Shown: positions 44,882-53,974 of the stretch, one piece after another
Layout of the letters: every line of letters begins with the position of its first letter
Position numbering within the stretch: the first letter of the stretch is position 1
NCBI GenBank assembly: GCA_030377865.1
Contig: JAUCGA010000016.1
Coordinates: 1 to 64,000, forward strand
Direction of reading: 5' to 3'
DNA: 64,000 nucleotides
DNA from: Anaerolineales bacterium HSG25
GTDB taxonomy: Bacteria; Chloroflexota; Anaerolineae; 4572-78; J111
The notes under the pieces: generated by a model
What the model was told of the DNA's origin: nothing
What the model saw: only the letters and a program-made list of their open reading frames with translations
The model's database searches: none
Position numbers and translations under genes: made by a program

Positions 44882-46063
44882 TCATCGAATAACTGTCTCA
44901 GCCAAGCGTTTCCAATGTTCGACGATTTTGTCTGCCGCGGTGGGGTAACCTTGGCTATACCAACTATCGCAATGTCCCATGTCACTCGTCTCGTCGATAG
45001 TGACTGTAAATCCGGCGGTTTGGTAGATATTGATGGCGTTACGAATAGTTGGATAAAGATAATCGTTAGTACCATAAACAAAATTGAAACTCGATTTGGC
45101 GACAATGTTGGGCTGTTTGCCTAACTGTTTAATTTGTTGCCGATAGGTCCAAATCCAAACATCCCCCCCGCAATTTAAGACCATGTGGGCCGGATAAAGA
45201 TTCCCCATGTTGGAGAAAAAGTTGTTAGCCCAAAACTCTGAGCCACCAGAAACTCCGGCTCCAAACAGTTGGTTTTGACAGACATTGTAACGGGCAAATA
45301 TCTCATTAAACACGTCGGCTAAGTTTTGGTTAAAATCCGCTTCATAGTATTCCGTCCACCAGCGCGCCCCATTGTTGGGTGACTGAGGCGATACTAAAAT
45401 CCAGCCTTGTTGATTGACTAGTTGCGTGACGGGATACGTTGGGTCTTCAAACCGATAGTAGTTACCGCCATCGCCATGCAAAAAGAAACTTAGATAGGTT
45501 GGTTGTTGAGGGTCGTACCCCTCACCGACAACAATCACCGCTTTGAGTCCGGCGATTGTCACATCGTTATAAATACCGGGTTCTAGCCCGCCGCTCCCTT
45601 GGCTGGGGTTACATTGATAGACAGTTGGGTCAACAGTGGGTGTGGGCGTGGAAGTAGGAGTTGTGGTGGGGGTATAAGTTTCTGTTGGTGTAGCGGTCAT
45701 GGTCGGCGTAGTAGTAGGGGATGGAGTGGCTGTATCTGTTGGAGTGAGAGTAGTAGTCGGCGTGGTGGTCGGAGATGGAGTGGTTGTATCTGTTGGGGTG
45801 AGGGTGGCGGTCGGGGTGTCAGTTGGGGTTGTAGATGGGGTGGCACTTGGTGTTTGCGTTACGGTTTTTGTTGGCGAGGGGGTTGCCGTATGGATTATGG
45901 GCGGTGTGGCATGCTCACGAAGCATGGGCAAATAAATCTGGGATGCTTGCGGGGTCGATTCTGCGCCTAAGCTCTGAGAGGTTGGATGTAAAATCAGCAT
46001 AATGACCATACTACTGAGAGCCAATATTAGTATCGGATAAAACTGTTTGTTTAAGATGTGCAT
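44882..46063 (-). CDS. Secreted alpha/beta-hydrolase (esterase, PHB-depolymerase-like) with Thr/Pro linker
   Basis: 393 residues from the ATG at 46063. The in-frame ATG at 46084 lies inside a family F repeat and is less likely. A signal peptide or anchor (about 1-30) is followed by IYLPMLREHATPP, the Chloroflexota YLP motif here near the N-terminus, then an 80-residue linker of TPT/TPS repeats, then a hydrolase domain. LFGAGVSGGSEFW supplies the nucleophile Ser (GxSxG), and TSDMGHCDSWY a candidate catalytic His. Family members cleave esters of polymers or feruloyl groups. Substrate not determined. Confidence 0.82.
   Translation of the reverse strand: MHILNKQFYPILILALSSMVIMLILHPTSQSLGAESTPQASQIYLPMLREHATPPIIHTATPSPTKTVTQTPSATPSTTPTDTPTATLTPTDTTTPSPTTTPTTTLTPTDTATPSPTTTPTMTATPTETYTPTTTPTSTPTPTVDPTVYQCNPSQGSGGLEPGIYNDVTIAGLKAVIVVGEGYDPQQPTYLSFFLHGDGGNYYRFEDPTYPVTQLVNQQGWILVSPQSPNNGARWWTEYYEADFNQNLADVFNEIFARYNVCQNQLFGAGVSGGSEFWANNFFSNMGNLYPAHMVLNCGGDVWIWTYRQQIKQLGKQPNIVAKSSFNFVYGTNDYLYPTIRNAINIYQTAGFTVTIDETSDMGHCDSWYSQGYPTAADKIVEHWKRLAETVIR
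45608..45905 (-). repeat. Coding low-complexity TPT/TPS linker repeats
   Basis: Near-repeats such as ACTCTCACTCCAACAGATAC encode PTTTLTPTDTATPSPTTTPT units, a flexible extracellular spacer whose length can vary without frame loss. Confidence 0.8.
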
Positions 46064-46069
46064 CGTGGC

Positions 46070-46214
46070 ATAAGTAACTTTCATTTCTAAGTTGTCACTT
46101 TTGTTAGCATGTCATTCCCGCATGCTTTGGGCGGGAATCTAAGTGCTGTCAGTGGATTCCCGCTAAAAACGTGCGGGAATGACAATTTACAAGTTAGTTC
46201 TGAAAACTACTTAA
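46070..46214. repeat. Family F shell with CCCGCATGC core
   Basis: TAAGTAACTTTCATTTCTAA to TTAGTTCTGAAAACTACTTAA, core TCATTCCCGCATGCTTTGGG. Nearly identical to 3328-3473. It lies directly upstream of the esterase start codon. Confidence 0.85.
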
Positions 46215-46313
46215 AATCCTTAGGAGTTTCTTCGAGGGAGTAACAAACGTAATGGTTAAACTTCCTCGAAGATTATAAAAAATTATAGCCGATACACGTC
46301 AATAAAAATAACT

Positions 46314-46451
46314 GGCTCTTTGGGGTTTTCCGTGCAAACGTCATGATTGTGTCATCATCTTCCCGCAAGTTTAAAACTTGCGGGAAGATTGCCCATCAAA
46401 GTATCTAATTTAAGGCGTAGTTTTGAGTTGCACGGAATCTACCAGAGAACC
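46314..46451. mobile_element. Family I element with perfect 8-bp duplication AAATAACT
   Basis: GGCTCTTTGGGGTTTTCCGT and ACGGAATCTACCAGAGAACC are inverted ends; core CTTCCCGCAAG/CTTGCGGGAAG as in family H. AAATAACT at 46306-46313 and 46452-46459. Confidence 0.93.
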
Positions 46452-46465
46452 AAATAACTGCTTGC

Positions 46466-46611
46466 TAGGAATGAGATTTTTTAACTTGTGCCTAAGACCA
46501 CTGATTGAAATCAGCGTCTTAAACGGAAAACCTGCTTAAGCAGGTTTCTCGTGTCAGCATAAGAATTCATTCTTATGTGAAAACGCGCAACTTAATTAAT
46601 ATCCATTCCTA
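46466..46611. repeat. Family E shell with CTTAAGCAGG core ending at the prs stop
   Basis: TAGGAATGAGATTTTTTAAC to TTAATTAATATCCATTCCTA. Its last bases CTA are the complement of the prs stop codon TAG. Confidence 0.85.
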
Positions 46612-47586
46612 CTCGTTAAATAGTTCACCTACTGAAATACCCAAATGAACTCGGCGAATTACTTCTCCGAGCAGAGGAGCCACGGAGAGAATCGTCAATT
46701 TATCGAAGGTTTTTTCTGGTGGAAGGGCGATGGTGTTGGTCACTGCCACCTCTCTGATGGGTGATTCGGTTAGCCGTTTTACCGCTGGGTCTGAAAAGAC
46801 AGAGTGGCTAGCACAGGCATATATATCAGCCGCCTCTGACCCTTTTAGGAAATGAACCGCTTGAACCATCGTTCCGGCGGTGTCAATTTCATCATCATAA
46901 ATAATGCAGTCTTTGCCCGCGACATCTCCAATGACGTTTAGCGCTTCGGCATCACTACCATCTTTGCGCTGAATACGACGTTTCTCGATAATTGCTAACG
47001 GCATGTCGAGCGCTTGAGCAAAGTTTCTGGCTCGTTTGGTAGCTCCAATATCACCGGCAACAACCACACCATTTTCGATTTTTTTAGCTCGCATGTGGTC
47101 ACTGAGCAGGTAAAAGGCGGTCACCTCATCCACCGGAATATTGAAGAAACCTTGAATCTGTCCGGCATGCAGGTCGATGGTTAAGAACCTGTCTGCGCCC
47201 GCGGTGCTGACTAAATCGGCAACCAAACGAGCGGTTATTGGGACGCGAGGTTGATCTTTTTTATCGGTTCGGCCATACCCGTAATAGGGTACAACCGCGG
47301 TAATTCGTCCGCCTGAATCCCGTTTGACCGTGTCAATCATAATTAACAACTCCATTAAGTTGTCGTTTGCCGATGACATGCGTCCTTGTTCATCATAAGA
47401 GACTGCTATGGGCTGAATGATAAATACATCTTTGCTACGCACGCTTTGGTGTAGCCGACAAAAAATATTATTGTTAGAAAATTTGAAAACATCTGCCTTG
47501 GCTAACGGCACACCTAACGAATGGCTGATTTCTTGGGCCAGTTTTGGGTTTGCTGTACCGCTAAATAAGGCTATCTCTCCGTACAT
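46609..47586 (-). CDS. prs: Ribose-phosphate pyrophosphokinase
   Basis: 325 residues from the ATG at 47586, which has AGAGGAG 7 bp upstream; an ATG 12 codons earlier lacks a site. The enzyme makes PRPP from ribose 5-phosphate and ATP. IALFSGTANPKLAQEISHSLG starts the fold, GYGRTDKKDQPRVPITARLV is the flexible-loop and ATP region, FLTIDLHAGQIQGFFNIPVD is the family signature, and CIIYDDEIDTAGTMVQAVHF is the PRPP-binding loop. The stop codon overlaps the end of a family E repeat. PRPP also feeds the apt gene product encoded at 60 kb. Confidence 0.95.
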   Translation of the reverse strand: MYGEIALFSGTANPKLAQEISHSLGVPLAKADVFKFSNNNIFCRLHQSVRSKDVFIIQPIAVSYDEQGRMSSANDNLMELLIMIDTVKRDSGGRITAVVPYYGYGRTDKKDQPRVPITARLVADLVSTAGADRFLTIDLHAGQIQGFFNIPVDEVTAFYLLSDHMRAKKIENGVVVAGDIGATKRARNFAQALDMPLAIIEKRRIQRKDGSDAEALNVIGDVAGKDCIIYDDEIDTAGTMVQAVHFLKGSEAADIYACASHSVFSDPAVKRLTESPIREVAVTNTIALPPEKTFDKLTILSVAPLLGEVIRRVHLGISVGELFNE

Positions 47587-47709
47587 GATAAAACTCCTCT
47601 TGTGGAAAAAACGATAAGTCACTGTCCAAGCAGTTGTTTTTTCATAAATAATCTGCGAGAAAAATTTCTTGCTGATGGGTATAATTTATACTCACCGATG
47701 TAATAAAAA

Positions 47710-47812
47710 TATGGTAGTGTTGACTGATAGCTTTGGGCTAAAGCCACAAGGTTAAAAACTCAAGACCGCTAAAAGCGGCCTAAATAGCTGGCTTTAGCCT
47801 GCTTTAACTATC
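47710..47812. repeat. Palindromic K-type repeat
   Basis: Matches 31017-31110 (GTGTTGACTGATAGC, GGGCTAAAGCCACAAGG, CCGCTAAAAGCGGCC, GGCTTTAGCCTGC) and is immediately followed by a family A MITE. Confidence 0.75.
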
Positions 47813-47903
47813 GTAAATATTCGGTGAACTCGCCAGAAGGAGCGTCAGAAACCCGATTTCTTTAAGAAATCGGGTTTCTGGGGCGGTTATATTGAACTTT
47901 TAC
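47813..47903. mobile_element. Family A MITE, no duplication
   Basis: GTAAATATTCGGT to ATTGAACTTTTAC, 91 bp, abutting a K-type repeat. It ends 9 bp before the GNAT gene's stop codon on the minus strand. Flanks TAACTATC and TCTGACGA differ. Confidence 0.87.
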
Positions 47904-47912
47904 TCTGACGAT

Positions 47913-48437
47913 TTAGTTGTTGTACTCTGAACGCAAAATACTCATGACAAACTGGTCGTGAAATTGACCATGCCGAAATCCGGCAGACCGTAACCTCCCT
48001 TCCTCAACAAAACCAGATTTCTCATAACATCGTTTTGCCGCAGGATGATGCGCGTCAACCCGTAAATATATTCGATTCAAATTCAGTTGTTTAAAGGCAA
48101 ACTCAACGAGCCGTTCAATCGCTTCTTGTCCATACCCTTGTCCCCAACACTCTTTATCACCGATGACGATGCCAAGTTCGGCACTTTGATTGCGTGGCTG
48201 TATCTTCATCAACCCAACAGAGCCGATATGTTTCTCCTCGGTGGTAATGACAATAGCTAGGTTAAGTGTTGAAGAATCATGACGTTGATTTTCGTACCAT
48301 TCAACCTCATCGTCCAAATTCATGGGGATAAATGTAGTTAAATGAGCGTTTACTGTTTCATCGTTGAGCCATTTGACGTAACGAGCTAAATCATCACGTT
48401 CAACGGGACGCAAATAAATTCGTTTACCTTTCAACAT
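47913..48437 (-). CDS. GNAT acetyltransferase, RimJ/RimL-like
   Basis: 174 residues from the ATG at 48437 (AGGAGA about 11 bp upstream); an earlier in-frame ATG would add 18 residues. KGKRIYLRPVERDDLARYVKWLND is the typical RimJ/RimL opening. CWGQGYGQEAIERLVEFAFKQ is the acetyl-CoA pyrophosphate loop, and NRIYLRVDAHHPAAKRCYEKSGF is motif B. It acetylates an amino group on a protein N-terminus or small molecule. No genetic neighbour hints at the substrate. Confidence 0.9.
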   Translation of the reverse strand: MLKGKRIYLRPVERDDLARYVKWLNDETVNAHLTTFIPMNLDDEVEWYENQRHDSSTLNLAIVITTEEKHIGSVGLMKIQPRNQSAELGIVIGDKECWGQGYGQEAIERLVEFAFKQLNLNRIYLRVDAHHPAAKRCYEKSGFVEEGRLRSAGFRHGQFHDQFVMSILRSEYNN

Positions 48438-48601
48438 CGGGTTAAGCTGTCTCCTAAAAAAATAATGCACAAGGTGTGAGTGTTGCAACATGTTATACCG
48501 TCACTGGTCACACTTTGTGCATTAAATGATAATAAATTGATGGTTTTTATACTTCAATTATCGAGCTGTGTATTCTGATTTTACGAGACGCACATGTCAT
48601 G

Positions 48602-49867
48602 TTATGACATCTCATGCACGGTCTCAATTAAACGCTCAACTTCGGCGGGAGTGTTGTAATGAGCCAACCCGACCCGCACTGCTCCACCAGTTTCAGCCAA
48701 CCCTAAACGGTCGATGACGCTAATGGCGTAATAATGCCCATCCCAAACAAAAATACCGCGTTCAGCTAAGTACGCGGCAATTTCGGCGGGGCTATGATGG
48801 GCGTGGGTAAAGGCCAAGGTCGGACAACGTTCGGCAAACTCAGCCGGATTAGTTAGCCCATAAATTGTAATTTCAGGAATGGCTTGTAGGCCGTTTAACA
48901 ATGTGGTAAACAGGTCGCGTTCATCACTCATAATCGTTTGCATGGCCTGTTTTAAGTCCCCTCGACGGTCTGGATAACGGCTTGAGGCGGTAGCCGATTG
49001 ACCATAACTCCGTCCCAAGTCAGCCAAATAGGCAATGGCTGCGTTGGCTCCGGCTATTCCCTCATGATTCTGCGTACCTGTTTCAAACTTGCCGGGTGGA
49101 TCATCATCAGCCGGACGGACTTTATAGGCTGGTATCTGTTCGAGTAGTTCATATCGACCCCACAATATGCCAATATGTGGGCCAAAAAATTTGTAGGCCG
49201 AGCAGACTAAAAAGTCACATCCTAGTTCTTGAACATCAATCGGGCCATGCGGCGCGTAATGTACCGCATCTACCCAGACCCAAGCCGAACTTTTTTGGCG
49301 TACAAGTTCAACGATTTGGGCGATAGGGTTGACGGTTCCGACTGCGTTAGAGGCGTACCCGACCGCAACCAGTTTTGTCTTTTCGCTCAGAGAATCGGCC
49401 AGTTGGGTTAGGTTGAGGCGACAGTCACTAACCTCAAAGTCAATCCATCTAATGACGATTCCTTGCTCTTCCAGAGCCAACCACGGAGCAACATTTGCGT
49501 CGTGGTCTAACCGAGTAACGATAATTTCATCTCCGGCTTGAAACAGGCGAGCCATAGCTCGGCTCAGATTAAAGGTTAGGCTGGTCATGTTTTGCCCAAA
49601 CACAATCTCGTTTGCCGAGGGGGCATTTAAGAAATCGGCCATAGCCTGCCGAGTCATGTCGATAATTTGGTCGTTGCGCTGGCTGGTGATGAAATATCCG
49701 CCATGATTAGCATTCGCTTCGGTCAGATAACGATTCATGGCGGTCATTACTTGGCGTGGTACTTGGGTGCCACCCGGCCCATCAAAAAAAACGTAGGGTT
49801 GTCCCTGCGCGTCAGTCTCTTGTAAAGCTGGAAATTGTTGACGAATTTCAGACAGATTTAATAACAT
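48602..49867 (-). CDS. Cysteine-desulfurase-like PLP enzyme (VC1184 subfamily)
   Basis: 421 residues, class V aminotransferase fold. RQQFPALQETDAQGQPYVFFDGPGGTQVP is the characteristic opening of the VC1184-type subgroup. VWVDAVHYAPHGPIDVQEL carries the PLP-contacting Asp and His, and CSAYKFFGPHIGILWGR the PLP Lys. The family is annotated as cysteine desulfurase-like, but members are often not the house-keeping IscS/SufS, and the substrate is uncertain. It starts 3 bp after the glk stop, with its AGGTTA site inside glk, so the two are co-translated. Confidence 0.9.
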   Translation of the reverse strand: MLLNLSEIRQQFPALQETDAQGQPYVFFDGPGGTQVPRQVMTAMNRYLTEANANHGGYFITSQRNDQIIDMTRQAMADFLNAPSANEIVFGQNMTSLTFNLSRAMARLFQAGDEIIVTRLDHDANVAPWLALEEQGIVIRWIDFEVSDCRLNLTQLADSLSEKTKLVAVGYASNAVGTVNPIAQIVELVRQKSSAWVWVDAVHYAPHGPIDVQELGCDFLVCSAYKFFGPHIGILWGRYELLEQIPAYKVRPADDDPPGKFETGTQNHEGIAGANAAIAYLADLGRSYGQSATASSRYPDRRGDLKQAMQTIMSDERDLFTTLLNGLQAIPEITIYGLTNPAEFAERCPTLAFTHAHHSPAEIAAYLAERGIFVWDGHYYAISVIDRLGLAETGGAVRVGLAHYNTPAEVERLIETVHEMS

Positions 49868-49870
49868 GGA

Positions 49871-50857
49871 TTATAACCTCATCGCGTAATGGAATGCACC
49901 CAATAACGCCGCTTTATCGTTAAGGATAGCAAAAACAGGAATATGTGATAGCATGTCGGCAAAGCGCCCTTTATTGACAAACGCGGCCATAAAACTACCC
50001 TCTTTCAACTTGTCGAGAATACGAGGTGGTATTCCACCACCTAAATAGATCCCACCAGTAGCCATAGTTTTAACAGCTAAGTTACTCGCTTCGTTCCCCA
50101 ATATCGAGACAAATGTGTTTAGCACTCCTAAACAGAGTTCACATTCACCAGATAAAGCCGCATTCACGATAATGGGTGTCGGATCCTTAGCTGTTTTTAT
50201 TTTTGCCGTGACATCCTTATTCCCTTCCTCGGAGCGTGTCTCGCTGAGATACGCGTATATATGAGGGATGCCCATACTACCGGAGCAGACTCGCTCGTAG
50301 CTAACATGATTATGGGTGCGCCACATGTATTGCAGAAGGCCGAGTTGTACAGGTGTTGTGGGGGCAAAACTAGAATGTCCACCCTCTGAGGGTATAATTT
50401 GATACCCATCGTCATGATGCACCAAAAATGCCTCGCCTAAGCCAGTTCCGGGAGCAATGACGGCTTTGTTTGCGTCAAAACGTCGCTCGGCCCGCTCACT
50501 ATTTAGGGGAGCCACTTCATGGTCGGCCAAATATGGGACAGCGTAGGCGGTAGCTTCCAAATCGTTAATTAGTTTCATCTTTTCAACTTGGATAATCTCT
50601 TTGAGGGTTGCTTCTGAAATTTCCCAAGAAAGGTTCGTAACTTGTGCCTTGCCTTTAGCGATGGGGCCTGCTACACCTAACACGGCTTTATCAACCGTAA
50701 TATTGGTATCGTTTAAGAATTTTTTGACAATAACATCTAAAGTAGGAAAGTCGGCACTTCGAAAGGTCGATTCTACCTCCAGCTTTGGGGCTTTATCATC
50801 AATTGAATAAATCGCTAAATTTGTTTTTGTTCCGCCGGTATCACCAACGAGTATCAT
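49871..50857 (-). CDS. glk: Glucokinase (Glk family)
   Basis: 328 residues. ILVGDTGGTKTNLAIYSI is the phosphate-1 loop; AVIAPGTGLGEAFLVHHDDG is the phosphate-2 region; YQIIPSEGGHSSFAP matches the substrate segment of the Glk (COG0837) branch rather than ROK kinases, and the zinc-binding ROK Cys motif is absent. It phosphorylates glucose at the entry to glycolysis or glycogen metabolism. Forms a two-gene unit with the cysteine-desulfurase-like gene. Confidence 0.92.
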   Translation of the reverse strand: MILVGDTGGTKTNLAIYSIDDKAPKLEVESTFRSADFPTLDVIVKKFLNDTNITVDKAVLGVAGPIAKGKAQVTNLSWEISEATLKEIIQVEKMKLINDLEATAYAVPYLADHEVAPLNSERAERRFDANKAVIAPGTGLGEAFLVHHDDGYQIIPSEGGHSSFAPTTPVQLGLLQYMWRTHNHVSYERVCSGSMGIPHIYAYLSETRSEEGNKDVTAKIKTAKDPTPIIVNAALSGECELCLGVLNTFVSILGNEASNLAVKTMATGGIYLGGGIPPRILDKLKEGSFMAAFVNKGRFADMLSHIPVFAILNDKAALLGAFHYAMRL

Positions 50858-50872
50858 AACTTTTTTTCCTTA

Positions 50873-51052
50873 AGTTAAATAACTTTCATTTCTAAGTTGT
50901 CATTTTTTACGGAGTGCAAGAATTCCATTCTTGCCACACTTCTTTTAGTACAACGGGTGAGGCAGGGGCGGAGCGGAGATGGTCGCATATTCCAAGTCTA
51001 GACCGCCCTGCCTAGCCCCTACGATTCATCACAATTTGTAAAGATCATTTAG
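50873..51052. repeat. Degraded family F-like shell with CAAGAATTCC core
   Basis: TAAATAACTTTCATTTCTAA, then GGAGTGCAAGAATTCCATTC, and an unmatched GTACAACGGGTGAGGCAGGG stretch up to TTGTAAAGATCATTTAG. Only the left shell end is clear. Confidence 0.6.
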
Positions 51053-51079
51053 CCGAAAATGAACCATACCAGATTCTTA

Positions 51080-51183
51080 TAGGAATCGGAATCAAATAAA
51101 TTGCGCGCTCCAGAGTGGTTCAATCTCTAAGATTGAACCACTCTCACGGCCAACTGCACAAGTTAATTAATCCCGATTTCTTA
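51080..51183. repeat. Family E element with TTCAATC hairpin core
   Basis: TAGGAATCGGAATCAAATAA to TTAATTAATCCCGATTTCTTA around GGTTCAATCTCTAAGATTGA. It ends 5 bp from the ppk1 stop. Confidence 0.85.
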
Positions 51184-51187
51184 TCTG

Positions 51188-53287
51188 CTACCTGTTTTTA
51201 ACTATATCCATGAATTCTTGTTGGCTATCTCGTATTTCTTCGCCATCTTTAGGAGATAATCGAATGTAGCTCCCATCAGCACGTAGCTGACGGGCATGGA
51301 TGTTGTCGGCCCACGAGATATTGAGTGCGGTAATTAGCTCTTCTTTTAGAATGGGGTCTTCAATGGGAAATAAAGTTTCGATGCGTCGGTCTAGGTTACG
51401 AGACATAATATCGGCCGAGCCGAGATAGATTTCTGGGTCTCCACCATTATGAAAATAGTAGATACGGGTATGTTCCAGAAAACGTCCAACAATGCTAATG
51501 ACTCGTACATTGTCGCTTAATTCTGGAATACCCGGACGAAGGCCACAAATACTGCGAGCAATCACCTCAACCGTTACCCCAGCTTGAGAGGCTTTGTAGA
51601 TTTGTTTGATAAATTTTGAATCGATCAAGGCGTTCATTTTAAAGATGAGTTTGGCCGGTTTTCCCTCTCTTGCCCAAGCTATCTCTCGTTCGATGAGGGC
51701 GATAAAACGTTTTCGCAGACTAAGAGGAGCCACCAAGAATTTTTTGTAGTCCTCTTTTTTCGAGTAACCAGTCAGAGCATTAAACAAATCAGATGCATCT
51801 GATCCAATATCGGGATTACAGGTAAACAGTCCCATATCAGTATATATTTTTGCAGTCATAGCATTATAATTGCCGGTTGACAAATGTACATAACGCCGGA
51901 TACCCTCTGGTTCTCGCCGAATAATTAGGCAAATTTTAGTGTGGGTTTTTAAGCTACGGAAGCCGTATAGTACGTGTACTCCGGCTCGTTCTAAAGTTTT
52001 CGCCCAGCCGATATTACTTTCTTCATCGAAGCGGGCTTTTAACTCAACAAGAGCGGTTACCTGTTTACCATTTTCGCGAGCTTCCATTAAAGCGTCGACT
52101 ACGGGCGAGTTTTGTCCTGCTCGGTATAGAGTCTGTTTTACGGCCAGAACATCGGGATCGCGAGCGGCAGATTTTAGAAAGTCTGCCACAGGTACAAAGG
52201 AGTCGTATGGATGATGTAACAAAATATCACCATCACGAATAACATTGAAAATATCTTGGGGGTGTTGTATTTTGCTCAGGCGAGGATGAATAGCGGACTG
52301 ATGAGGCTTATCTTTTAGGTCGGGACGGTCTAGCTTCATTAGAGCCATGAGGCCACTTAAACCGAGAGTGGCTTCACTTTCATAAATATCTTCTGGACCA
52401 ACATTAAAGTTTCGACAGAGGAGTTGGCGGGTATGCTCAGGCATGGTCGCGGTGACGGTCAAACGAACGACAAAACCGTAATGCCGTCGACGCACAGTAG
52501 CTTCAATTGCGTCCATTAAATCACTGGCCTCATCAGCTTCAATCTCCATGTCAGCATTTCGGGTGATGCGGAAATGATGAACTTCGATAATCTCAAAACC
52601 GGGGAAAAGGTTATCAAGATTGTTGGCGATTAAATCCTCTAGCCAAATAAAACGGTAGGTACGATGACTGTCTCCCTGACGAGGCTTAATCGGTACTAAA
52701 CGGGGGAGTGTACCGGGCAATTTCAAACGGGCAAAACTTTCTGCACCTGTCTCTGGATCTCGTACCGAAACAGCAAGGTTGATAATAAGATTAGAGATAT
52801 GGGGAAATGGGCGACCGAGGTCTGATGCTAGAGGGGTTAGGATAGGAAAGACATCATTTTTAAAGTAGTCATCCACGGTTTGCTTTTGTACTTTTGTTAA
52901 TTCTTCGTAACTATGCAGATGGATACCAGTTTCGTTCAGCTTTTGACGTAACTCTTGAAAACAGTTATACATGTCAACCAGATTTGTACGAACTTTTTTA
53001 CGAATAGCTAACAACTGTTCTTTGGGAGTTAATCCATCAGCAGGCGTTTTGGTAATACCAACTGTAACCTGTTGTTTTAGACCAGCCACCCGAATCATGA
53101 AAAGTTCATCCATGTTTGAACTAAATATGGCTAAAAATTTTGCCCGTTCTAACAGTGGGTTTTTTTCATCTTGGGCTTCGTCTAAGACCCGCCGATTGAA
53201 TTCTAGCAGGCTTAATTCTCGGTTAATAAATAATGCAGGGTCATCTAAATCATACTGTTGAGCATTTTCCGACGTTGTATTTGACAT
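51188..53287 (-). CDS. ppk1: Polyphosphate kinase
   Basis: 699 residues, full length. N domain (LFINRELSLLEFNRRVLDEAQ), head domain, and the two C-terminal PLD-like domains. The phosphorylated His lies in FRSLKTHTKICLIIRRE, followed by RYVHLSTGNYNAMTAKIYTD. IIEVHHFRITRNADMEIEADEASDLM is a family signature. It reversibly makes polyphosphate from ATP. AGGAAA precedes the ATG. Single-gene unit bounded by repeats on both sides. Confidence 0.95.
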   Translation of the reverse strand: MSNTTSENAQQYDLDDPALFINRELSLLEFNRRVLDEAQDEKNPLLERAKFLAIFSSNMDELFMIRVAGLKQQVTVGITKTPADGLTPKEQLLAIRKKVRTNLVDMYNCFQELRQKLNETGIHLHSYEELTKVQKQTVDDYFKNDVFPILTPLASDLGRPFPHISNLIINLAVSVRDPETGAESFARLKLPGTLPRLVPIKPRQGDSHRTYRFIWLEDLIANNLDNLFPGFEIIEVHHFRITRNADMEIEADEASDLMDAIEATVRRRHYGFVVRLTVTATMPEHTRQLLCRNFNVGPEDIYESEATLGLSGLMALMKLDRPDLKDKPHQSAIHPRLSKIQHPQDIFNVIRDGDILLHHPYDSFVPVADFLKSAARDPDVLAVKQTLYRAGQNSPVVDALMEARENGKQVTALVELKARFDEESNIGWAKTLERAGVHVLYGFRSLKTHTKICLIIRREPEGIRRYVHLSTGNYNAMTAKIYTDMGLFTCNPDIGSDASDLFNALTGYSKKEDYKKFLVAPLSLRKRFIALIEREIAWAREGKPAKLIFKMNALIDSKFIKQIYKASQAGVTVEVIARSICGLRPGIPELSDNVRVISIVGRFLEHTRIYYFHNGGDPEIYLGSADIMSRNLDRRIETLFPIEDPILKEELITALNISWADNIHARQLRADGSYIRLSPKDGEEIRDSQQEFMDIVKNR

Positions 53288-53377
53288 AAGATTTCCTATT
53301 TTGAATGGTTATATATATGGTTACTTTATTATATCATAACTATAGATATTGAGCATCCCTATTCAAGAGAAAATTGC

Positions 53378-53646
53378 TGACGCTACCTAATTCTTTGGTT
53401 TAGTTGAAAACAGGACTACAACGGATAATTGAAAGAAACGGATTGGCTCTCGATGACACAAATTAACCGTAAATATTCAGTAAACTCGCCAAAAAGAGTG
53501 TCAGAAACCCGATTTCTCAAAGAAATCGGGTTTCTAGGGCGGCATTACTGAACTCTTACGTAATCAGTCCGTTATTGGGGAGGTTTTTATTCGTTAAATT
53601 CCCAAATCTGTTGTAGTCTTGCTCGCCAAAGATTCCGTTAGTGTCA
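53378..53646. repeat. Family G element, inverted copy, with a nested family A MITE
   Basis: TGACGCTACCTAATTCTTTG on the left and CCAAAGATTCCGTTAGTGTCA on the right. The body matches 32665-32850 in reverse, interrupted by the family A element at 53469-53559. Relative to the other copy, ten bases around the insertion point are lost. The right edge cuts into the esterase remnant. Confidence 0.82.
53469..53559. mobile_element. Family A MITE nested in family G
   Basis: GTAAATATTCAGT to ACTGAACTCTTAC, 91 bp. There is no 8-bp duplication; the host repeat lacks about ten bases here, so deletion accompanied or followed insertion. Confidence 0.87.
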
Positions 53647-53968
53647 GATAAAATGGATATACGGGGGCTATTTTCTTGAGGCGTGGTTCTAAGGCGGCAC
53701 AAGCAATAGTCAGTGCGCCACCTTGACTACCGCCCGTCGCGCCGATTCTGGTCTCATCCACATCAGGCATGGCCATGACGATTTGAGCTAGGCAATTCCA
53801 AGAAAATAAATCTCCCAAATTGAGCAGAGTTTCTACCCCCCTCAGTCCCCCCTGCTAGGGGGAGGAGCCACTTCCTCCCTAGCAGGGGGGACTGAGGGGG
53901 GTAGAAACTCTGCTCAATTTGGGAGATTTTAAATTCTGGAACTTCCCTAGTTGGACGGTGTCTAAAAA
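53647..53968 (-). pseudogene. Acetyl-xylan-esterase (AXE/CAH) fragment broken by a family D element
   Basis: About 50 residues of an acetyl xylan esterase / cephalosporin-C deacetylase remain. Reading through after removing the family D element (53792-53946) and one CTAG gives [19 protein letters not shown], then [20 protein letters not shown] with the catalytic Ser (GxSxG), and [15 protein letters not shown]. Both ends are missing: the 5-prime side stops at the methyltransferase gene's end, the 3-prime side at a family G repeat. It is a gene relic, not expressed as an enzyme. Confidence 0.88.
53792..53946. mobile_element. Family D element inserted in the esterase gene, CTAG duplication
   Basis: GCAATTCCAAGAAAATAAAT to TTTTAAATTCTGGAACTTCC, core CCCCCCTCAGTCCCCCCTGC and complement. 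CTAG at 53788-53791 and 53947-53950. Excision restores an open, family-matching esterase frame across the site. Confidence 0.94.
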
Positions 53969-53974
53969 GATATG

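Noticed and set aside
45599-45970. Gly/Cys-rich plus-strand frame opposite the esterase linker
   Set aside because: Antisense of the TPT/TPS low-complexity coding repeat.
46082-46084. Upstream ATG as start of the secreted esterase
   Set aside because: It lies in the family F repeat; the ATG at 46063 begins directly before the signal peptide.
49871-50857. ROK-family sugar kinase instead of Glk
   Set aside because: The ROK zinc-binding Cys motif is missing and the YQIIPSEGGHSSFAP segment matches the Glk branch.
53594-53818. Intact 74-residue esterase-like protein
   Set aside because: Its first residues come from a family D repeat and its last from a family G repeat; only a relic in the middle is esterase.
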